Both the position numbers and the translations under genes were made by a program. From an uncultured Prevotellaceae bacterium (GTDB lineage Bacteria > Bacteroidota > Bacteroidia > Bacteroidales > Bacteroidaceae), in NCBI GenBank assembly GCA_902800435.1, contig CADCEQ010000060.1:1-12257 (forward strand): DNA of 12,257 bases. The letters run 5' to 3'. Below the pieces are notes generated by a model. The model worked only from the letters and a program-made list of their open reading frames with translations. It did no database searches and was not told where the DNA came from. Every line of letters begins with the position of its first letter. The stretch's first letter is position 1. Of this stretch, positions 6,687 through 12,257 are shown piece after piece.

Positions 6687-6689
6687 CCT

Positions 6690-8972
6690 ATGAACCAGAA
6701 GATGAGACATATTATATATATAGGTATGGCTATCCTCGCCCTCTCTTCCTGCCAGAGCGATGATGACAACCAGCCGTTGCCAGCCACAACGACCCAAGAG
6801 GTGGTGACCGTCAATGTGGATGTCATCCTGCCGGGCAGCGTGCAGAAGAGCCTTCAACCTACCATCGCTGATGCCCTGCACAACATCGACGATGCACAGG
6901 AGAAATGCCCCAAGCGGATAAAACTGAACCTGCGCTACCATGATGAGGATACCACTGACCTGACCAAGTTGGCCTACGCCCTGACCAACCCCGGCCAAGG
7001 TGATGCCGCCTACGTGCAGCCCGACACCTGCCACGCCATCATAGGCCCCTACTACAGCGACCATGCCCGCGCCGTGCTCAATCAGGCCCAGCGGATGCGC
7101 CTGCCGGTGCTGATGCCCTGCACCAGTGCCGAGTTGCAGCGCAGCGAGGCCACGCAGACCAACTCGTTCTTCCTCATCGAGAGCGACATCACCCAGTGCG
7201 AGGTGCTGCTCTCTGCCATCCAAGCGCAGGGACACGAGCGCGTGGCACTGCTCTATAGCGACGACACCTACGGCCAGTCCTACCGCGACTGGTTCGGTTT
7301 CCTGGCCACCGAACTCGGTCTGCAGCCCGTCAGCGGCGGCATACGCGAGTTCCAGTCCGGCGATAATTTCACGGAGTTCTACCAGCACCTTGTCACTGAT
7401 GCCTCCCCCACCAAGCCCGTGGCGCTGATCATTGCCCTCGGCCGGCCTGACCACTACAGCCAGGTGCTCGGTGCCTACAAGCAGTTTGCAGAGGTCATGG
7501 CCGACACGCCCGACAGCAAGCACCTGATACCACACGTCTACGTGACCGACACAGGACTGACCGACGACGTGCTCCAGTACAACGTCCGCGGCACCTATCC
7601 CGCAGGCTCCTCGTCCGACGGCTACGTACAGAACTACCAGGCACTGCACGGCGAGTTTCCCCCCTTCTGTGCCGCCCAGGTGTACGACGCCCTGAGCATC
7701 ATCGCCCTCGGACGAGCCGCGCAGGCCTACGCCGCCGACCCCGAGGAACTGTATATCGACCAGCGCCGCGTGGCCTTCGAGACAGCCCCCTACGGCCCGG
7801 TGCTCAGCGACTGGATGCGCGCCCTGCTGGCCAACAGCAGCCGCAGCACCGAGACCCTCTGGATAGGCTACGGACTGGCCACCGCCTTCATGCTGACGGA
7901 GCGGGGCGTCATGCCCAACCTGCACGGGGCCAGCGGCACCCTGGACTTCGACTCGCAGACGCACACCACCATCCTCAACACGCTCTACCTGCTGTGGGAG
8001 TCGCCCGGCGACGGCAGTGCCATCATCCCCTTCGCCACCCTCTCCACCACGACTGACGGCAGTTTCGCCATGCAGAGCATCTGGAACTGGAAGCACAAGG
8101 TGCATGAGTACGACGACGACCTGGGAGCCAATGCCGGACAGAACCTGCCCGCCACCGAAGAGCGGTGGGCAGTGGTCATCAGCCCCTCCACCAAGTGGAC
8201 CAACTACCGCCACCAGGCCGATGCGCTGGCCATCTATCAGGGGCTGCGCCACTATGGCTACGACGACGACCACATCGTCCTCATCGTAGAGGACAATCTG
8301 GCCGACGACCCGCAGAACCCCTTCCCCGGACAGATATTCGTGGAGCGGGCTAGCCAGCCTGACCCCGCCAACCCACTGGTGAATGCCGACCTGCACAAGA
8401 ACCTGCAGGTGGACTACCACTTCAGCGACCTCAACAGCCCCGACGACCTGGCCGACATCCTCCTGGGCCGAGCCTCCGACCGTCTGCCACACGTCATACG
8501 CCCCACGGCCCGCGACAATGTGTTCTTCTTCTGGAGCGGCCACGGCGATGACGATGACGGCCCAATCTGGGGCGACGAGGACGCCCGCCGCGTGTTCGGC
8601 TCCAGGCTCATCCGCAGCACCGTCGGACAGATGCAGTACCGCCGCATGCTCATGGCCGTCGAGACCTGCTACAGCGGCAAGTGGGGCGAGGCACTCACCG
8701 GCCTGCCAAACCTGCTGGTGCTCACCGCCGCCAATGCCTACGAGACATCGAAGGCCGACGTGTACGACGCAGAGATGCGCACCTTCCTCTCCAACGCCTT
8801 CACCCGCACCTTCCGCAACATCATCAGCCAGCAGCCCGACGTCACCCTGCGCGACCTCTACTACTCGCTGGCCCGCACCACCAGCGGCAGCCACGTGTCG
8901 CTCTACAACATCGAGAACTACGGCTCCGTCTATACCAACGACATGAGTGACTATATAGTAACATCAAAATAA
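6690..8972 (+). CDS. Lipoprotein fusing LivJ-like binding domain to C13 legumain-like peptidase
   Basis: 760 residues. The signal peptide ends in LALSSC (Cys21), and SDDD directly behind it fits the Bacteroidota export signal that sends lipoproteins to the cell surface. Residues about 37-470 form a type 1 periplasmic-binding module of the LivJ/ANF kind (AIIGPYYSDHA, VALLYSDDTYGQSY, and YDALSIIALG near the end). Residues about 492-740 form a peptidase C13 domain. It opens with RWAVVISPS, then NYRHQAD (506-511 region), DNVFFFWSGHG with catalytic His618, VETCYSG with catalytic Cys660, and LTAANAYETS. The His-Cys spacing of 42 matches legumain and GPI8. Expected action is asparaginyl cleavage or transamidation at the envelope, perhaps controlled by the ligand domain. 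It starts three bases after the previous stop. Confidence 0.85.
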   Translation: MNQKMRHIIYIGMAILALSSCQSDDDNQPLPATTTQEVVTVNVDVILPGSVQKSLQPTIADALHNIDDAQEKCPKRIKLNLRYHDEDTTDLTKLAYALTNPGQGDAAYVQPDTCHAIIGPYYSDHARAVLNQAQRMRLPVLMPCTSAELQRSEATQTNSFFLIESDITQCEVLLSAIQAQGHERVALLYSDDTYGQSYRDWFGFLATELGLQPVSGGIREFQSGDNFTEFYQHLVTDASPTKPVALIIALGRPDHYSQVLGAYKQFAEVMADTPDSKHLIPHVYVTDTGLTDDVLQYNVRGTYPAGSSSDGYVQNYQALHGEFPPFCAAQVYDALSIIALGRAAQAYAADPEELYIDQRRVAFETAPYGPVLSDWMRALLANSSRSTETLWIGYGLATAFMLTERGVMPNLHGASGTLDFDSQTHTTILNTLYLLWESPGDGSAIIPFATLSTTTDGSFAMQSIWNWKHKVHEYDDDLGANAGQNLPATEERWAVVISPSTKWTNYRHQADALAIYQGLRHYGYDDDHIVLIVEDNLADDPQNPFPGQIFVERASQPDPANPLVNADLHKNLQVDYHFSDLNSPDDLADILLGRASDRLPHVIRPTARDNVFFFWSGHGDDDDGPIWGDEDARRVFGSRLIRSTVGQMQYRRMLMAVETCYSGKWGEALTGLPNLLVLTAANAYETSKADVYDAEMRTFLSNAFTRTFRNIISQQPDVTLRDLYYSLARTTSGSHVSLYNIENYGSVYTNDMSDYIVTSK

Positions 8973-8990
8973 AGTCTTTAACACAACAAA

Positions 8991-11423
8991 ATGAAAAGAA
9001 ACCTGAACTTCTGGCTGATGGCCGCCCTCATCGGGGGCCTCAGCATGAGCGTCGCCTCCTGCAAGGACGACGACAAGGAACTCTCCGAGGAGGAGAAACA
9101 GCAACAGGCCGAGCAGCAGGCCGAACAAGACATGGCCGATGCCGCCACGTTCTGGGATGTGGTGGGCCAGTTGACCGACGACGTGATGCCCGACGACGAC
9201 TGGCAGAACGCCACCTACGAGCCGTCCATCGGCGAGGCCGACGCCACCAACGCCACCGTCCGCGTCGTCTCCACCGCCGACGTGGAGACCGCTGCCGAGC
9301 GCTTCGCACAACTCACGGGAGCCGACGTCAACGCCTCGACCACCGAGTACACCTATCAGAACCCCCTCGTTGGCTCGCTCACCTACCGCCGCACGGGCGG
9401 ACAGTCGCTGGCCACCGTCGACGTCAGCATCAAGCAGATGCCCGGACTCTCGCAGATTGTCTACAAGACTCCCGAGCAGATGGGCGACAACGCTTCGTTC
9501 AAGGGCACGGCCTACTACCGCTTCGGCGACGTGGTGCAGAAGATGAACGCCGACGGCCAGTATGACTACTGGATCTGCGTGCGGCCCGCCTTCGGCCCCG
9601 AGGGCAAGGGCGACAGCCACTGGATAACGCTCAGCAAACTGCCCTCCAACTACGTGAAGACCGTCAACAAGACCGTCAACGGCCAGAAACTGAGCCACAC
9701 CATGCCCAAGAGTCTGGGCACCAACAAAGAGCACATGCAGAACCTGGCCGAACTGGTCTATGCCATGACCGCCTCGGAAACGTGGGCCATCAACCTGGCC
9801 GCCAACTACAAGACGCTGAAATACTTCAAGGACTTCCACTACGAAACTAACTTCAAGTACCACAACGCCGCCTTCTTCAGCAATGTCAACGAGGGCATGC
9901 CCGACCGCTTGTTCCAGGAAATCTTCGGCCTCACCAAGCAGCAGATGCGGCAGGAACTGGAGCAGTACGGCCTGCACCTCATCTACGGCTCGCCCTCGAT
10001 GAACGGCAACAACATCATCTTGCCTGTGGCCGAATATGCCGGCATCAACATGAAGACCGCGCAATACTACAACTCCTCCACCACATGGGATGCCGCCTCC
10101 TTCAACATCTACGCACTGACCCGCAATCACTACATCAGCGACACCCGCATCACCGGCGGCAACGGCAAGATGTGGGTCTGCCGCTACGCCACCGGAGCCA
10201 CGCTGGCCAAGGGCAGCGCCGAGACCCCGGCCACCTTCGACAAGTACAAACGACTGCCCAACTGCCGCGACGTCTTTGTCTATAATGCCGATGTGGACAA
10301 CCTCGACCTGGACAACCTGAAGAACATCGAGCCGCGTGAAGGCATTGCCGACTTCTCGGGCATACCTTACTATAGTCACGGCGACATCCTGCAAGACCAG
10401 TACGGCCACCGCTGGTTCGTCATCAACCAGGCAGGCAATCCAGACGCTGGGGAAAGTAAGGGCGAGAAGTCTCCCTACAGCGAACTCATCAGTTTCGAGG
10501 ACTTCACCGTCAGCAACGACCGGAAGAAGGCCACCAACCTGCCTACGCTCAAGCAGGCCATCCGAGGCGCATACTTCCTCGAGATGTTCTACAATCAGAC
10601 AGAACATTTGCGTGGCCTTACTAAAGAGCAGGTCATTCAAAAGAACTGGTATCCGCAATGGGGAAGCAGCGTGTTTAATCTGCTGGAGTACTGCGACGTA
10701 CAGATACTCGACCTGTTCCAGCGAATATCCGCTCAGAACGGCAACGTGCGAGAGCCTACTATTGCAGCCAGCATAGCATACGATGACGGCTCGGGCAAGC
10801 AGCGACTGCTGCGATGGATCAGAAACAACCAGGTGGAGGGAGAGAACATGTACCACTATCTCTCCGACCTCTACCCGGCCAGTCCCAATGCTACCACGCA
10901 GTTCTACGAACAATACGCCTATAGCACCCTTCCCATCTATCTGCAGGACATTGCCAGCAAGCAAATGGTGGAAGCCTTTGCCGAGGACACCTACGCCCGC
11001 CAGGGACTGTCGAAAGGAGACAACATCACAAACGATGCCGACACGTCGCCCCGCCAGCCGCGCACCGAAACCGACGACCGCGTGAACGACGTGCGCAACT
11101 GCTTCTACTATCGCACGGCATGGCAATATCGCACCTTCATCGGCGATATGTGGAACGCGCCCATACTCATGTTCCGTATGACACGCGTCTATGACTGTGG
11201 TGAGAACGACCACTCCGACACCACCGTCGACGGACTCCGGCTTACCAGGATTGCCAAACACGAGTGGTACGACAAAGATATTTCTGAAGACGAAGTACGT
11301 GAAACCTTCGGGAATACCATGAACGCCATCTGGGCCAACTGTTACTCTGACGGGCGTTCCTCGGGCTGGTGGTTCCTCAACGGCGAAGCCTTCGACTTCC
11401 CCACATGGCGCACGGCCTGGTAA
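8991..11423 (+). CDS. Large orphan lipoprotein of the C13 peptidase operon
   Basis: 810 residues. The signal peptide ends in SVASC (Cys24), followed by KDDDK, a strong K-(D/E)2 surface export signal. A Glu/Gln-rich, probably coiled-coil linker covers about residues 29-50. The rest is a large soluble part rich in Tyr, Asn, Asp and Trp, as seen in surface-exposed or secreted proteins of this phylum. No catalytic motif is evident to me, and I do not recognise the family. Three spaced segments repeat a pattern of Tyr-rich strand plus GDIxQ or GDVVQ (for example YRFGDVVQ and YYSHGDILQ), which may mark related subdomains. It lies 18 bases after the peptidase gene and is probably its partner or substrate. 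The C-terminus ends in TAW. Confidence 0.7.
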   Translation: MKRNLNFWLMAALIGGLSMSVASCKDDDKELSEEEKQQQAEQQAEQDMADAATFWDVVGQLTDDVMPDDDWQNATYEPSIGEADATNATVRVVSTADVETAAERFAQLTGADVNASTTEYTYQNPLVGSLTYRRTGGQSLATVDVSIKQMPGLSQIVYKTPEQMGDNASFKGTAYYRFGDVVQKMNADGQYDYWICVRPAFGPEGKGDSHWITLSKLPSNYVKTVNKTVNGQKLSHTMPKSLGTNKEHMQNLAELVYAMTASETWAINLAANYKTLKYFKDFHYETNFKYHNAAFFSNVNEGMPDRLFQEIFGLTKQQMRQELEQYGLHLIYGSPSMNGNNIILPVAEYAGINMKTAQYYNSSTTWDAASFNIYALTRNHYISDTRITGGNGKMWVCRYATGATLAKGSAETPATFDKYKRLPNCRDVFVYNADVDNLDLDNLKNIEPREGIADFSGIPYYSHGDILQDQYGHRWFVINQAGNPDAGESKGEKSPYSELISFEDFTVSNDRKKATNLPTLKQAIRGAYFLEMFYNQTEHLRGLTKEQVIQKNWYPQWGSSVFNLLEYCDVQILDLFQRISAQNGNVREPTIAASIAYDDGSGKQRLLRWIRNNQVEGENMYHYLSDLYPASPNATTQFYEQYAYSTLPIYLQDIASKQMVEAFAEDTYARQGLSKGDNITNDADTSPRQPRTETDDRVNDVRNCFYYRTAWQYRTFIGDMWNAPILMFRMTRVYDCGENDHSDTTVDGLRLTRIAKHEWYDKDISEDEVRETFGNTMNAIWANCYSDGRSSGWWFLNGEAFDFPTWRTAW

Positions 11424-11477
11424 GAATAAAAGATATATCTGCAATATAGTTTCACAATTATAATTATCAAAAACAAA
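11424..11477 (+). other. AT-rich 54-bp gap within the operon
   Basis: The gap between the 810- and 142-residue lipoprotein genes is much richer in A and T than its surroundings and holds the palindrome AATTATAATT (11456-11465). No TAnnTTTG box and no terminator are visible, so read-through is the simplest model. The A-rich bases before the ATG serve as a Bacteroidota-style leader. Confidence 0.5.
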
Positions 11478-11906
11478 ATGAGAACAACAGTCAAACATTT
11501 CCGCATGCTCGTGGCCGCTCTGGCCATGGGCGCTGTGGTAGCCGCCTGTTCCGACGACAACTACAGCATCAATGAGGCCCGGCTCGACGGCAACATCACC
11601 GTGCTCGGACAACTGGAGGCCTACAGCCACGTGACCTCCTTCAACCTCGTGACCGACGCCGACGCCGCGCTGACTACATCCGCCGAAGAACAGGCAATGT
11701 TTACGGCGAGCCTTACGAACTTCGTGAAGCGAGGCGACATAGCTCTCTCCGAACTTGTCAGCGACACCCAGTTGCAAACCATTCGACGTGCCATTGGTAT
11801 GGCCCGCGGACAGAACAGCCTCACTGCCATTAAGAGTTTCTGTACCCCCGACATTGACTTTGGACAGATACGTCTGGTGCTCGATTCCATGAAGAGGGAA
11901 TCGTAG
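11478..11906 (+). CDS. Small lipoprotein, last gene of the operon
   Basis: 142 residues. A basic N-terminus and hydrophobic stretch end in VVAAC (Cys24), and SDDN after the cysteine is an acidic export-type signal, so the protein is probably on the cell surface or in the outer membrane. The mature part has a mixed, mostly helical pattern with no motif I recognise. It could be a fasciclin-like or accessory fragment, but nothing supports a name. It probably belongs to the same transcript as the 810-residue lipoprotein. Its TAG stop (11904-11906) touches the stop of the converging helicase gene with no base between. Confidence 0.65.
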   Translation: MRTTVKHFRMLVAALAMGAVVAACSDDNYSINEARLDGNITVLGQLEAYSHVTSFNLVTDADAALTTSAEEQAMFTASLTNFVKRGDIALSELVSDTQLQTIRRAIGMARGQNSLTAIKSFCTPDIDFGQIRLVLDSMKRES

Positions 11907-12257
11907 CTATGCGAAGAATTGCCTGATGGTATTAAGCAGGGGCGACGGCTGGCGAGCATACAGTCGTCCCCACCGCGATACCTGTTGCTGTGAGATGGCT
12001 ATGAAAAGGCGCTTCTTTGCACGCGAGATAGCCACATAGAACTTGCGTGCCTCTTCTTCTTGCGACTCGTTGCTATTGGCATAGTAGCTGGGGAATTTTC
12101 CCTCAACTGCGTCGTAAACGATGACATTGTCGAACTCCAAGCCTTTTGCTTTATGCACAGTAGAGATGAAGATCCGCTCCTGCATGCTGACACTGCCGCA
12201 GAGATCGGCCTCTTTCATCGTGTTCAACTCCTGCAGATGCGCTTCAAGCTGGGTGAT
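11907..12257 (-). CDS. C-terminal end of a UvrD/PcrA-type ATP-dependent helicase (partial)
   Basis: The frame stays open to the end of the window, so 116 C-terminal residues are visible and the ATPase N-terminus lies beyond it. A TTG at 12227 is internal and not a start. The block STVHKAKGLEFDNVIV is superfamily 1 helicase motif V, and the block RKFYVAISRAKKRL is motif VI with its arginine finger. They belong to the UvrD-C/PcrA domain that couples ATP hydrolysis to movement on single-stranded DNA. The protein would act in DNA repair or recombination. The gene is probably resident chromosomal DNA flanking the lipoprotein system and shows no link to it beyond the convergent junction. Confidence 0.85.
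   Translation of the reverse strand: MTQLEAHLQELNTMKEADLCGSVSMQERIFISTVHKAKGLEFDNVIVYDAVEGKFPSYYANSNESQEEEARKFYVAISRAKKRLFIAISQQQVSRWGRLYARQPSPLLNTIRQFFA

Noticed and set aside
6690..8100. A plain branched-chain amino acid ABC transporter subunit
   Set aside because: The binding module resembles LivJ, but no permease or ATPase gene is nearby and the chain continues into a C13 peptidase, so a transport role is unlikely.
6144..8894. Very long (916-codon) minus-strand open frame
   Set aside because: It mirrors the C13 fusion gene and its neighbour in GC-rich DNA. The translation is a monotone Val/Gly/Ala/His pattern without domains, while the plus strand has clear motifs.
8964..11777. 937-codon minus-strand open frame
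   Set aside because: It is a shadow of the 810-residue lipoprotein gene with the same Val/Gly-rich pattern and no domain.
1..12257. CRISPR arrays, tRNA, rRNA, insertion sequence ends or attachment sites
   Set aside because: No regularly spaced repeats, cloverleaf sequence, transposase frame or clear att duplication was seen by eye in the window.

Overview
The window looks like a chromosomal or integrated segment of a Bacteroidota genome, most likely Bacteroidales of the Prevotella/Segatella kind. The reasons are promoter boxes of the form TAnnTTTG, A-rich leaders without strong Shine-Dalgarno motifs, several lipoproteins with an acidic lipoprotein export signal right after the lipobox cysteine, and a membrane-spanning TPR/AraC regulator of a type common in this phylum.

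Region 1 (1-2672) is the end of a mobilisation module. It holds the 3' end of an unidentified gene, a short non-coding stretch with inverted repeats that could be an oriT, a MobC-like ribbon-helix-helix relaxosome protein, a MOBP/VirD2-type relaxase with its HxD...HxH metal motif, and a small coiled-coil protein with a C-terminal membrane anchor. A perfect 12-bp hairpin closes the module.

Region 2 (2673-3112) is a junction-like gap. It carries two copies of TGTACCTTTGCAC (Bacteroidota promoter -7 boxes). Between them is a 34-codon mini-ORF whose first 14 residues look like the start of a known small Bacteroidota protein family before the resemblance stops.

Region 3 (3113-11906) appears to be one regulated lipoprotein system. 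A membrane-bound TPR-TM-AraC regulator comes first and ends in a clear terminator. Next is a promoter preceded by two identical 17-bp direct repeats, 22 bp apart, which is the geometry of AraC half-sites. The operon behind it encodes two tiny membrane proteins, a membrane-anchored protein with a BMP-like periplasmic-binding start, a 760-residue lipoprotein fusing a LivJ-like ligand-binding module to a legumain/GPI8-type (C13) cysteine peptidase with His618 and Cys660, an 810-residue orphan lipoprotein and a 142-residue lipoprotein. The inferred picture is an envelope signal read by the regulator, which switches on a surface complex that couples ligand binding to asparaginyl-type proteolysis or transamidation.

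Region 4 (11907-12257, minus strand) is the C-terminal end of a UvrD/PcrA-type helicase. It converges on the operon with no intergenic base.
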